Below, piece after piece: positions 1 through 7,618 of a DNA stretch of 64,000 nt (within the stretch, counting starts at the first letter, position 1; the number at the start of each line of letters is the position of its first letter). The stretch comes from Acidovorax sp. 107. GTDB taxonomy: Bacteria > Pseudomonadota > Gammaproteobacteria > Burkholderiales > Burkholderiaceae_C. Below the pieces are notes generated by a model. The model was not told where the DNA came from, made no database searches, and worked only from the letters and a program-made list of their open reading frames with translations. A program made the position numbers and the translations under genes. Where the stretch lies: NCBI RefSeq assembly GCF_003058055.1, contig NZ_QBTZ01000001.1:2234501-2298500 (forward strand). The letters run 5' to 3'.

Positions 1-572
1 GCGAATGCCCGCTTCTCAGGCGTAGAGGCGGTGCCGATCACCCGCAGGCCGCGCGAGCGAGCAACCTGAGCGAGCGCTGTGGCCACCCCACCGGCTGCGC
101 CAGGCACCAGAATGGATTGGGCCGGCAAGTTGCCGTTGCTGCCCAGCAGAGCAAGGCCCAACTGGAAGTTGCCAAGGCTCACGGCGTCTTCCCAGGCGAT
201 GCTGGCGGGCAGCACAAAAGGCACCGACTCTGGTACGCAGATCGCCTGCACATAGCAGCCACCGCGCTGGGGCAGCTCTCGCGCACTCACCAGCACCCGA
301 TCTCCCACTTGCAGCCGAGCCACGCCCGGGCCCACGGCGTCCACAACGCCGGCCAACTCGTTGCCGGGGATGGCGGGTAGCGGCGGCATCCATTTGTAGG
401 TGCCGTTGCGGATCAATACGTCCGGTCCGCCCGCACCGATGGCGTGCGCTCGCACGCGCACCTGGCCCGGCCCGGGCTGGGGTGTAGGCAGGTCGACCCA
501 GGAAAGGACTTCCGGGCCACCCGTGACCTGCAACTGCACGGCTTTCATCGAGCCTTCGAAGGAGATCGCCAT
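1..572 (-). CDS. Quinone-oxidoreductase-like zinc-type alcohol dehydrogenase (partial, cut by window start)
   Basis: This is the N-terminal 190 residues of an MDR-superfamily oxidoreductase (GroES-like fold then Rossmann fold). The protein begins MAISFEGSMKAVQL, has the PAIPGNELAGVV segment typical of the GroES-like domain, and reaches VPGAAGGVATALAQVA, the NADPH-binding glycine motif, just before the window edge. The start at 572 has a GAGGG Shine-Dalgarno that overlaps the stop of the upstream gene; an inner ATG at 548 (MKAV) is the alternative. It is the last visible gene of the minus-strand operon that starts with the FAH protein. No zinc-ligand cysteines are seen in this part, so a quinone or enone reductase is as likely as an alcohol dehydrogenase. 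The substrate is unknown. Confidence 0.85.
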   Translation of the reverse strand, partial: MAISFEGSMKAVQLQVTGGPEVLSWVDLPTPQPGPGQVRVRAHAIGAGGPDVLIRNGTYKWMPPLPAIPGNELAGVVDAVGPGVARLQVGDRVLVSARELPQRGGCYVQAICVPESVPFVLPASIAWEDAVSLGNFQLGLALLGSNGNLPAQSILVPGAAGGVATALAQVARSRGLRVIGTASTPEKRAF

Positions 573-580
573 CTTGACCC

Positions 581-1159
581 TCAGCGCTGGCCGTCGTGGA
601 CGGAGACCTGCTCGCGGGTGAGCCCGCCCAGACGCGCATGGATGCGACCACCATCGGCCATCACCAGCGCAAAGAGAATTTCGTCGGGGCGCGGTGCGTC
701 CTGGATGCCGACCTCGGCACTGTTGAAATGGCTGCGGACATAGGCCGCGTGGATGTAGTGCAGCGGCACCACCAAGCGGTAACCTGTCGCCGCGACGACC
801 TTGGCCGACGGCACGATGGCCTTGGGCTCGCCCAGCACCTGGCGCATCGCCCAACCGCCAGCTTCGTGCCAGACGGCACCGTGTTCCAGCTCACCGTTCA
901 CACCCACAATCGCGGCCTTGCTATAGGCCTGTACGTTGTCCTTGCCTAGTACCGAGACCAGTTCTTCGGCAAGCGTCGTGCCCAGGCTGCGCAGCTCGGC
1001 CATGAACGGCAGGAGGTCCGGCTCATACCGGCCCGCATAGGGATTGCGGATGACGGCACAGGCAGAGGCGACACGCAATGGTGTCTGGGGCGGTGGCCCG
1101 CCCTCGTGGTACACCGTTTCAATGGTCAAGCTGCGCTTGCGGATAGCGATCAAAGTCAT
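581..1159 (-). CDS. Amino acid synthesis family protein (AA_synth, DUF1185)
   Basis: The 192-residue protein starts MTLIAIRKRSLTIETVYHEGG and matches the AA_synth/DUF1185 family by its overall pattern: an N-terminal IRK motif, a central GVNGELEHGAVWH segment, and a C-terminal LFALVMADGGRIHAR segment. The name of the family is historical and its biochemical activity is not established. AAGGAC lies seven bases before the ATG. It sits 8 bases from the dehydrogenase downstream and about 30 from the Bug receptor upstream, so it is translated as part of the same operon. I infer a role in breakdown of the acid imported by the Bug-linked system rather than amino acid synthesis. Confidence 0.8.
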   Translation of the reverse strand: MTLIAIRKRSLTIETVYHEGGPPPQTPLRVASACAVIRNPYAGRYEPDLLPFMAELRSLGTTLAEELVSVLGKDNVQAYSKAAIVGVNGELEHGAVWHEAGGWAMRQVLGEPKAIVPSAKVVAATGYRLVVPLHYIHAAYVRSHFNSAEVGIQDAPRPDEILFALVMADGGRIHARLGGLTREQVSVHDGQR

Positions 1160-1190
1160 GCAATAAGTCCTTCGATGGAATGGGTAGCAA

Positions 1191-2162
1191 TCATTGTTTG
1201 GGTATCTTGGCGTCAGCCACCACCTGCTGCCATTTTTCTATTTCGTGGCTGACCATGTTTTTCATTTCTTCGGGCGTGCTCCCTCGCGCCTCGCCTCCCA
1301 TATCCTCCAGGCGTTGACGCACGATAGATGCTTGCAGAGCGCGCATTACTTCTGTTTGGAGGCGATCTACGACCGCTCGGGGCGTGCCGGCCGGGGCCAT
1401 CAAACCCGCCCACGAACGCACGTCGTACCCTGCCACGCCTTGTTCCGCCACGGTGGGAACGTTGGGCAGGCCGGGCCAGCGCTGAAGCCCCGTGGTGGCA
1501 ATGGCCCGCAGTTTGCCCGCCTGGATGTTGGTCAACACCGCAGTGGGGGGAGCGATGATGAAAGGCACATCGCCCGCCAGCAGGGAAGTGATCGATGCAG
1601 CGTCGCCCCGATAGGGCACATGCAGCAGACTCACGCGGGCCATCTTGGCCAGCAACTCGCCCGCTAGGTGGTGGGTAGAGCCCACACCTGCGGTGCCGTA
1701 CCCTACCGTTCCGGGCGCAGCCTGTGCATTGGCGATCACCTCGCGCAGGTTCTGAATCTTTGAATTGGCGTTGACCACCACCAGGAAGGGAAAGAAGGTG
1801 ATGGTGGACACCATCTCGAAGTCCGCCACCGACTTGTAGGGCAGCGTGTTGTACAGGGCGCCCGCAACGGCGTGTCCGCCGGTCGCCAGCAGCAGCGTGT
1901 ACCCATCGGGTTTGGCGCGTGCCACCGTAGTGGCTGCGATGTTCCCACCCGCTCCCGACTGTGACTCCACCACCACCGGCTGGCCCAAGGCTTTGGCCAT
2001 TTCCGCTCCAACGGCGCGCGCGATGGCGTCAGCGTTGCCGCCGGGGGCAAAGCCCTGGTAGAGCTTGATGGCTCGCTCAGGGTACACCTGAGCCCAGGCA
2101 GGCAAAGCCGGCCATCCAAGCGCGGCCGCGCCACAGGCGGCCAAGACATGTCTTCTATGCAT
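1191..2162 (-). CDS. Bug/TctC-family tripartite tricarboxylate transporter receptor
   Basis: A periplasmic solute-binding protein of 323 residues that would deliver a carboxylate to a TctAB-type permease. After MHRRHVLAACG comes a cleavable signal peptide ending near PAWAQ. The mature part has the family hallmarks: YPERAIKLYQGFAPGGNADA near the start, then VVESQSGAGGNIAA and KPDGYTLLLA. GGAGAC upstream supports the start at 2162 over the longer frame to 2192. No TctA or TctB gene is adjacent, so it is an orphan receptor; the tctBA pair at 26630-28574 is the only such permease in the window. The ligand cannot be read from sequence. Confidence 0.9.
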   Translation of the reverse strand: MHRRHVLAACGAAALGWPALPAWAQVYPERAIKLYQGFAPGGNADAIARAVGAEMAKALGQPVVVESQSGAGGNIAATTVARAKPDGYTLLLATGGHAVAGALYNTLPYKSVADFEMVSTITFFPFLVVVNANSKIQNLREVIANAQAAPGTVGYGTAGVGSTHHLAGELLAKMARVSLLHVPYRGDAASITSLLAGDVPFIIAPPTAVLTNIQAGKLRAIATTGLQRWPGLPNVPTVAEQGVAGYDVRSWAGLMAPAGTPRAVVDRLQTEVMRALQASIVRQRLEDMGGEARGSTPEEMKNMVSHEIEKWQQVVADAKIPKQ

Positions 2163-2258
2163 CGTATTTGTCTCCGTGGGCGGCGGCCGCATGGGGCCTG
2201 GCTCTGCCCTTGCAGGGGTTGGGTGGAAGGTCGAAAAGGGTTTGGTGAACGGTGGGAA

Positions 2259-3119
2259 TCAGCCCTGAGCAACCACGGGATTGCGCAGCACGCCAATGGC
2301 TTCGATCTCCACCTCCACCACGTCACCTGGCTTCATGAAATGCTGCGGCTTCTTGCTCCAGCCCACACCAGCCGGAGTGCCGGTGATGATCACGTCACCG
2401 GGCACCAGCGTGAAGATGGTGGAGGCGTAGGCGATCAGTCGGGGGATGGAGAAGATCATGTGTCCGGTGTGGCTGGACTGCACCGCTACGCCGTTCAGGC
2501 GTGTCTCCAGCTTGAGCTCCCGGCCCGGCGCGATCTCGTCGGCCGTCACCATCCAGGGGCCGAAGGCGCCAGTGGATTCAAAGTTCTTGCCTGAAGCGAT
2601 CTGCTTGGCGTGGAACTGCCACTCGCGCACGCTGGCGTCGTTGTAACAGCTGTAGCCCGCGATGTGGGACCAGGCGTCTGCCTCGCTGATGTCACGGCCC
2701 TCCTTGCCGATCACCACGGCCAGCTCGCCTTCCCAGTCCAGCGAATCCGACACGTGCGGGCGAATGATGGGGCCCTGATGGGGCGTCTGCGAACGCCATA
2801 CGCGCAGGAAGATCGGTGGCTGCTCGGACAACTCGCGCTGCATGCCGGCGGCGAGCACTTCCTGGTGGTGGTCCATGTAGTTACGTACCGCACAGACGAT
2901 CTTTTCTGGGCGAGGAATCACGGGCAAGAAGGTCACGTCAGCCAATTTCGCATCCGCCTTGAGCCCATCCACCAAAGCGTCACGACGCTGGAAGTCTGGG
3001 CTGGCAATGAAGTCAGCCAAGGTGGCATGGCCTGTGCGGCTGGCGAGTTCAGCCACGCCATCGCCGAGGACGACGCCCCAGGTTTCACGGCCGCCGATTG
3101 AGTAGGACATCAGTTTCAT
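2259..3119 (-). CDS. Fumarylacetoacetate hydrolase (FAH)-family protein
   Basis: This 286-residue protein of the FAH superfamily covers acylpyruvate hydrolases, 2-oxo-hydratases and decarboxylases that use a divalent metal. The metal-binding region is visible as LDWEGELAVVIGKEGRDIS, with the later GYSCYNDASVREWQ and GDVIITGTPAGVGW segments that surround the active site. An AAGGAA Shine-Dalgarno precedes the ATG. It is the first gene of the minus-strand operon and is preceded by a 380-base regulatory gap that carries a probable GntR operator. It most resembles the group annotated as 2-keto-4-pentenoate hydratase/oxohepta-ene-dioate hydratase; the exact reaction is not predictable. Confidence 0.88.
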   Translation of the reverse strand: MKLMSYSIGGRETWGVVLGDGVAELASRTGHATLADFIASPDFQRRDALVDGLKADAKLADVTFLPVIPRPEKIVCAVRNYMDHHQEVLAAGMQRELSEQPPIFLRVWRSQTPHQGPIIRPHVSDSLDWEGELAVVIGKEGRDISEADAWSHIAGYSCYNDASVREWQFHAKQIASGKNFESTGAFGPWMVTADEIAPGRELKLETRLNGVAVQSSHTGHMIFSIPRLIAYASTIFTLVPGDVIITGTPAGVGWSKKPQHFMKPGDVVEVEIEAIGVLRNPVVAQG

Positions 3120-3189
3120 GGGTTTCCTTAGAGGGGGATGGAAAAGAGGCTTCGAGAAGAGTGATTCAACAAATCACGCATCTCGTAGA

Positions 3190-3235
3190 TAAATGCATGA
3201 AGTTATTTTTATGCATAAAACATGTTTCGTGCATA
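3190..3235 (-). promoter_or_regulatory. Candidate GntR operator/promoter of the FAH-Bug operon
   Basis: An AT-rich stretch 70-130 bases before the FAH gene holds TTTTTATGCATAAAACATG (3206-3224) and a second ATGCAT at 3193. The core TTTTATGCATAAA is a palindrome and recurs in front of the GntR gene. I infer a shared operator for that regulator. Confidence 0.5.
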
Positions 3236-3326
3236 GTGGTTTCTACCGAGCAATTTCTGGGAAATTGTCTGAAACAAGCATCAGAAGGCTGCACAGTCAG
3301 CGTCAGGAACGCGCGCATCCAGAAGC

Positions 3327-3366
3327 AAAAAAAGCCCGCTGGCATGAGGCCTGCGGGCTTTTTTTT
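3327..3366 (-). terminator. Rho-independent terminator (bidirectional form)
   Basis: The stem AGCCCGC/GCGGGCT is flanked by an A run on one side and a run of eight T on the other, so it can end transcription in both directions. It lies about 130 bases after the stop of the GntR gene and most likely terminates that transcript. Confidence 0.8.
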
Positions 3367-3498
3367 GAGGGGGGAGGCGTTGACGAGAGAGGGGACGGTC
3401 TAGGGAAAGACGGTCTCTATGGGCGCCCCAGGTAAAGGCTTGGTGCGCGATGGGACGGGTTCGCTTAGTTTTCTTGAGCTGCGCTTGAGCAGAGCCTC

Positions 3499-4200
3499 TT
3501 AGGCGCCGCGATCAGGCTCCACCTTGCTCAGCACGGCCAGTACATTGCGCTCAGTGCCCAAGATGTGCTCCTGCAGAAGCGCACAGGCGGTGTCCGCATC
3601 GCGCCGCAAGGTGGCATCCATGAGCTTGCGGTGCTCGCTGGATTTGTTCTTGAAGGTTTTCCTGTGGCGTGCAGAAAACCGCCGGTAGCGTTCGGCCTGA
3701 TCAAAGAGGCTGGCGCTCCAGGTGCGCAAACGCTCCGAGGGACTCGCCGAGATCAGGGCCATGTGAAAGGCCGTGTGTACGTCGGTCCATCCCTGGTCCA
3801 AAACAACCGGTCCGTCGCTGAGCCGGCCTTCTACCTTCTCCAGTCGATGGAAAGCTGCCACCACCTGGGCTTCCCACGCGTCGTCCCCGTGCTCGATAGA
3901 CTCGCGCAGCGCCTGCACATCAAGCATGACCCGCATGCGGGTGATATCGATCAGATCTTCTGCAGAAATTGCGGTGACACGAAAACCCCGGCGCTCGTCG
4001 GCGCGGATCAACCCCTCCTGGGCCAGACGGCTCAAGGCTTCCCGCAGAGGGCTGCTGGAAAAACCGTAGGCAGCTTGCAACTCATCGAGCTTGAGCTTGG
4101 CACCGGGGCTATAGGTGCCGCTCAACACATCCCTGCGCAGTTGCGCAAAGGCCTGATCCACCAGGGGCGGGGTGCGCTGAGAAGTGTCATTTTTATACAT
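3499..4200 (-). CDS. GntR-family transcriptional regulator with FCD domain
   Basis: A 233-residue FadR-subfamily repressor or activator. The N-terminal winged helix runs through residues ~10-75 (LRRDVLSGTYSPGAKL, SSSPLREALSRLAQEGLI, RRGFRVTAIS). The rest is a helical FCD ligand-binding domain with a DVHTAFHMALI segment and later histidines typical of metal-dependent effector binding. ATGs at 4200 and 4218 are both possible; neither has a clear Shine-Dalgarno, and the first part of the open frame (to 4323) overlaps the divergent gene. The start lies inside the AT-rich palindromic motif shared with the FAH operon promoter, so autoregulation is likely. Confidence 0.9.
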   Translation of the reverse strand: MYKNDTSQRTPPLVDQAFAQLRRDVLSGTYSPGAKLKLDELQAAYGFSSSPLREALSRLAQEGLIRADERRGFRVTAISAEDLIDITRMRVMLDVQALRESIEHGDDAWEAQVVAAFHRLEKVEGRLSDGPVVLDQGWTDVHTAFHMALISASPSERLRTWSASLFDQAERYRRFSARHRKTFKNKSSEHRKLMDATLRRDADTACALLQEHILGTERNVLAVLSKVEPDRGA

Positions 4201-4221
4201 GTTTTGAATTTTATGCATAAA
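4188..4221. promoter_or_regulatory. Candidate GntR operator in the gntR/FMN-reductase divergent region
   Basis: TTTTATACATG followed by TTTTATGCATAAAC repeats the sequence found at 3206-3224 (shared 13-mer TTTTATGCATAAA and shared ACATGTTT). The position at the start of the regulator gene fits autoregulation. Confidence 0.5.
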
Positions 4222-4251
4222 CTCAGACCATTGAAATAAGGAGAAAACCTC

Positions 4252-4839
4252 GTGACTACCGCCTCGCCCCCCTCCCCCCTGCGCCTCCTGGCCATCTCGG
4301 GCAGCATCCGCCGTGCCTCGCATTGCACCGCCGTGCTGCGCAGCCTGCAGCCCCTGCTACCACCCGAAGCGACACTGGAGCTGTTTCCTCTCGACGAGAT
4401 TCCCTTGTACAACGCCGATCTGGATGGGGACCAACCGCCCGCCGCCGTAGTTCAGTTGAAAGAAGCAATCAAGAGCGCCGATGGCCTGATTGTCTGCTCG
4501 CCAGAATACAACTACGGCATACCAGGCGTGCTCAAGAACGCCATTGACTGGGCGTCGCGACCGGGCTTCGCATCGCCCCTCAAGGGCAAGCCGGCGCTCA
4601 TCATGACAGCATCGCCAGGCACAGCTGGGGGGGTGCGCGCACAAGCCCAGATTCGTGACGCACTGGCAGCTACGTTAGCGCGGCCATTGGTGCGCCAACA
4701 TATCGCCATTGCTGGTGTGGCGACGCGTATCCAAGAAGGTCAGTTAGTGGACAAACCAACCTTGGACATCATCCAAGCAGGCTTACTTGAACTGATTGAA
4801 GAGAGCCGTTGGATTGCGACTCGCTCCGCCGAGACCTGA
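4252..4839 (+). CDS. NAD(P)H-dependent FMN reductase (flavodoxin-like)
   Basis: A 195-residue flavoprotein of the NADPH-dependent FMN reductase family, cytoplasmic. The phosphate-binding loop appears as LLAISGSIRRASHCTAVLR near the N-terminus, and the family signature SPEYNYGIPGVLKNAIDW lies around residues 83-100. The start is GTG at 4252, supported by AAGGAG eight bases upstream. The gene is divergent from the GntR regulator and shares its control region, so it is probably part of the same regulon. It could act as a quinone, azo or chromate reductase or supply reduced flavin; sequence alone does not separate these. Confidence 0.88.
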   Translation: MTTASPPSPLRLLAISGSIRRASHCTAVLRSLQPLLPPEATLELFPLDEIPLYNADLDGDQPPAAVVQLKEAIKSADGLIVCSPEYNYGIPGVLKNAIDWASRPGFASPLKGKPALIMTASPGTAGGVRAQAQIRDALAATLARPLVRQHIAIAGVATRIQEGQLVDKPTLDIIQAGLLELIEESRWIATRSAET

Positions 4840-4907
4840 ATCCACGCGGTGCACCGCCCCATCTTCTTTCTGAAAGCGACGGCGGATACTGCGCAGCAGA
4901 GTTTGAA

Positions 4908-5648
4908 CTACGGGCGTTTTGCAGTTGACCCTGTCGAACGTCCAGAGTGCGGAGATATTTTTAGGGTCAAGGTTGTTGGCCACAGAACCAGATCGTCACT
5001 CAGAACCCCCTGCAATGAAGCCACGATACTGTCGGCCTCCTCCTCGTGCACAACCCCTGGTCCATGGGGATGGGTGTCTACAAGGGTGCAGGCAACTTGC
5101 CCCTTAACATCCGTGTAACCAAAGCAACTGTGATGAAGCCCCATGGAGAAAGTGATTCGATTGTTCAGGATTGGGCCGTCTGCGCTGCTCGCCCGTGCAA
5201 CGGCCTTTGCGCTAATTCCATGCCCGCTCGTGGGCTTTGTATGAACAAACTGTAGATGACTCAAGTACCAGACTGGGGTCTTGAACTCAGGATTCACCTT
5301 CGTGAGCCTGTATGCTAGGCATTGGCGTTCAACCACGGGAGATTCAAGATTATTTTGACCTGAGTCCCGGGCATCTTTGAACTTGATCTCGGCTTGTAGC
5401 AATGCTTCTTTGAGGCCGCCAATTAACCGCGAATCTTGTAAGTCAGATGCGCACCAGGTCCGGAAATTCTTTTGAAGTTGTGCGGACGACTTGGCATGCT
5501 GGCGCGCCGAATGAAGGTGTCTCTCTGCGGCAGGCGAAGTATCAGCGCAGATGACACCCCAAGGACACAAGAAAAGCAGGCCCAGAAGGGCCTGCCTAAG
5601 AGCCGGCCCCTTGAAGTAGGCAGCGTGTACGAGACGATCTTCTGTCAT
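4908..5648 (-). CDS. Exported protein of unknown function
   Basis: I do not recognise this 246-residue protein. From the ATG at 5648 it has a plausible signal peptide: MTEDRLVHAAYFKGPALRQ, a hydrophobic stretch ALLGLLFLCPWGV and a cleavage site near ICADTS. The mature part is hydrophilic with several cysteines (WCAS, ERQCLA, HHSCFG, VACTLV), which suggests disulfides in the periplasm. The frame extends upstream to 5750, but that part overlaps the end of the lipoprotein gene, so the shorter start is preferred; no strong Shine-Dalgarno is seen. It follows the lipoprotein gene by 16 bases, and base composition is less GC-rich than the flanks, as in its neighbour. Confidence 0.55.
   Translation of the reverse strand: MTEDRLVHAAYFKGPALRQALLGLLFLCPWGVICADTSPAAERHLHSARQHAKSSAQLQKNFRTWCASDLQDSRLIGGLKEALLQAEIKFKDARDSGQNNLESPVVERQCLAYRLTKVNPEFKTPVWYLSHLQFVHTKPTSGHGISAKAVARASSADGPILNNRITFSMGLHHSCFGYTDVKGQVACTLVDTHPHGPGVVHEEEADSIVASLQGVLSDDLVLWPTTLTLKISPHSGRSTGSTAKRP
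5575..5594 (-). other. Terminator-like hairpin inside a coding region
   Basis: On the minus strand an eight-base-pair stem GCAGGCCC/GGGCCTGC with a four-base loop is followed by TTTTCTT. It falls in the signal-peptide codons of the exported protein, about 55 bases after its start. It may be chance from the Leu/Gly codons or an attenuator after the lipoprotein gene. Confidence 0.35.
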
Positions 5649-5664
5649 CAACGAACGTAATCTA

Positions 5665-7062
5665 TTAGTTGAGTGCGACAGATGCCGAGCTTTGTAGCTG
5701 GACCTGGGTACTGGTCCGCGTCCCGACGAACTGGGCAGTAGCAATACCACCCTGTGTCGGTTGAGTTGTCAGGAAGGCGCAGGAGGCGACGCCTGCAGCA
5801 TCTGTAGTCGCAGTGCAGCTATCGCTGCCTCCCGACAGGCTGAGCTTGACCGTCGCGTTCGCGACGGGTCCATAGGGGTCCGCGACGCGAATCAGTCCTG
5901 CCACGTTGCTGGTGCCGTTCGAACTGGTGCGTTTGCTAGCTGCGACTTCCGTAGTGGTCGTGAGCCAAACAGGATTGATCACGGTCGCGTCAAGCGCATT
6001 GACCTTTGCTGCGGAGCACTCGCGAAGAATCGACAAAGATCGCAGCGTGCTGGCATTACCGATCAGAAATGGATTCTTGCCACCTGCGGTGCCTTTGTTG
6101 AGGGCATCCAGCTTGGCCAGCGATCCATCTACAAATGGATGCGTGTGGATAGTCCCATCCACGTTTTCGGCAACGGCCAATTGGTAGAGCCGCTCAGATC
6201 CATCGAGATATGCCTTGGCAAGCGGTAAGGTGGTTGGTGTACCTGTGCCACCCCAAAAGATAAGCTTGTAGCTCTTGCCATCCAGCTGCGCCGGCAATAT
6301 GCCGGAGAACGTTCCAGGCGTGTGACCGGGAGTAGACAGCACCGTTAAGTTCAAGCCATCTACAGCGAGTATCTGGGGTGTCATGGTCCCGTTGCTGAGC
6401 GAGGTGGTGATGATGGAACCAGAAAACACCGTTGCGTTGCGCGCGTTGGCCGCAGTCAGTGCCGCCGCGTCTTCAGAGCCAATGTACACAGGCCCACCGT
6501 AGGTGTCCTGCATAAACTTCGCGCCGTTGTAGTGGTCGCCATGCCCGTGTGTCGGCATGATTCCCTTGAGGGTGGCGGGATTGATGCCAACAGACACCAG
6601 TCCGGGGATCGTCATAGTCTTGGCGTCATCGGTACTATTCTGCGCATCCAAAAGGAAATAGCCATTGGGCGTCTTCAAAACATACTGTCCCACCCAGCGG
6701 CGTCCCGTGTAGTACAGGTTGTCAAACATCTTGGTCATCGGAATGACCGCCGTGTCCTGAAGCTCAGGCGGGGCACCTGCGTTCTCGACGGAGTAGCACC
6801 ATTGGCGACGTTGCTCTCCCGCGAACTCCTTGCCGGCATTGGCCGTCGCAGCGTCCAGATGTCGCTGATATTCACTCGTGCCTGCAGGTGATCGAGTTGC
6901 TGCCGGCACTGCAGTTGCAGGCAATGTGAGTGTGGCGTCGAGAAAGGGAGACGTGAATGAATCGTCAGATCCACCACACGCAGTGATGAGCGCGCTGGTG
7001 CCAATGCACGCAGCCAGAGAGAGCTTGGCAGTGCCGAGTGAGAGGGGATTAAATCGCCGCAT
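5665..7062 (-). CDS. Metallo-beta-lactamase-fold lipoprotein with C-terminal Ig-like domain
   Basis: A 465-residue secreted lipoprotein. The signal ends in the lipobox ITAC (Cys29). Residues ~95-330 form an MBL-fold hydrolase: THGHGDH at 171-177 supplies the first zinc ligands, GHTPG around His247 the next, and IHTHPF at 305-310 a further pair. The last ~80 residues (PVANATVKLSLSGGSD, TDAAGVASCAF) look like a bacterial Ig-like domain of the Big family. The HxHxDH motif and overall layout recall subclass B3-like enzymes, but many MBL proteins are not beta-lactamases, so resistance should not be assumed. GGAG precedes the ATG. GC content is visibly lower than in the surrounding operons. Confidence 0.82.
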   Translation of the reverse strand: MRRFNPLSLGTAKLSLAACIGTSALITACGGSDDSFTSPFLDATLTLPATAVPAATRSPAGTSEYQRHLDAATANAGKEFAGEQRRQWCYSVENAGAPPELQDTAVIPMTKMFDNLYYTGRRWVGQYVLKTPNGYFLLDAQNSTDDAKTMTIPGLVSVGINPATLKGIMPTHGHGDHYNGAKFMQDTYGGPVYIGSEDAAALTAANARNATVFSGSIITTSLSNGTMTPQILAVDGLNLTVLSTPGHTPGTFSGILPAQLDGKSYKLIFWGGTGTPTTLPLAKAYLDGSERLYQLAVAENVDGTIHTHPFVDGSLAKLDALNKGTAGGKNPFLIGNASTLRSLSILRECSAAKVNALDATVINPVWLTTTTEVAASKRTSSNGTSNVAGLIRVADPYGPVANATVKLSLSGGSDSCTATTDAAGVASCAFLTTQPTQGGIATAQFVGTRTSTQVQLQSSASVALN

Positions 7063-7618
7063 TGATAAATGTCTCCAGTGTGTTTTCTACTTCGCACTTC
7101 GTGCGCTCTGGACATCGACATGGGCATCGAAGTTCGAGCGAACAAAGTGCCCGGAGTCTGATTCGTGGAGAGCAAAAAACCAATCGACAAATTCTTACCC
7201 ACTCGTTAGCGCTAGTTCGGAATGAATCGTCCCAGCTGTTCCGAGGCTGTTCGTTTCAAGTCACGTCACCATCTCATTGTTTTGACTGGCGAACTCCCGC
7301 TACTTGGTGGCCTCAGTCGCAGCACGCGAGACGTAGAGTTTGAAACGAGCAGGCGACGACGGATAACCAAGATACCCAAAATTGAGCGTAGCGAATTCAA
7401 CCATGTCCTTGCTTTATTCATAGCGCTAGGCGGTAGTTCAATTCGGCTTTGAACGGGTCGTTGGTTGTCACCCCAAAACGCGAAGCGTGTTGACAAAGCG
7501 CAATTGCCAGGAATTCATTTGCTGAGGAATTCTGAAGAGTGGGCAAGTATTGATCGCTTGTCCTTGGGGGTGTGACTGAACAACACCGCAGCGGAACTCA
7601 AACCAAAGGAGATCGCCC
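7063..7618. other. Gene-free gap of lower GC
   Basis: This stretch of about 550 bases lies between the lipoprotein gene and hpaD. Short frames exist on both strands, but none has a recognisable product, codon pattern or ribosome-binding site. It probably holds the promoters of both flanking genes and the edge of the lower-GC patch. Confidence 0.5.

Larger units (their letters stand above)
3120..3498. other. Regulatory gap without genes
   Basis: This gap of about 380 bases lies between the FAH gene and the GntR gene. It contains the candidate operator at 3190-3235 and the hairpin terminator at 3327-3366. No convincing reading frame was seen; the rest (3367-3498) shows no clear feature. Confidence 0.6.

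Noticed and set aside
5665..7062. Antibiotic-resistance beta-lactamase
   Set aside because: Only the MBL fold and zinc motif are supported; the Ig-like tail and lipoprotein signal do not fit known resistance enzymes, so no resistance call is made.
7222..7452. Short plus-strand frames in the gap before hpaD
   Set aside because: No ribosome-binding site, family or codon pattern supports them.
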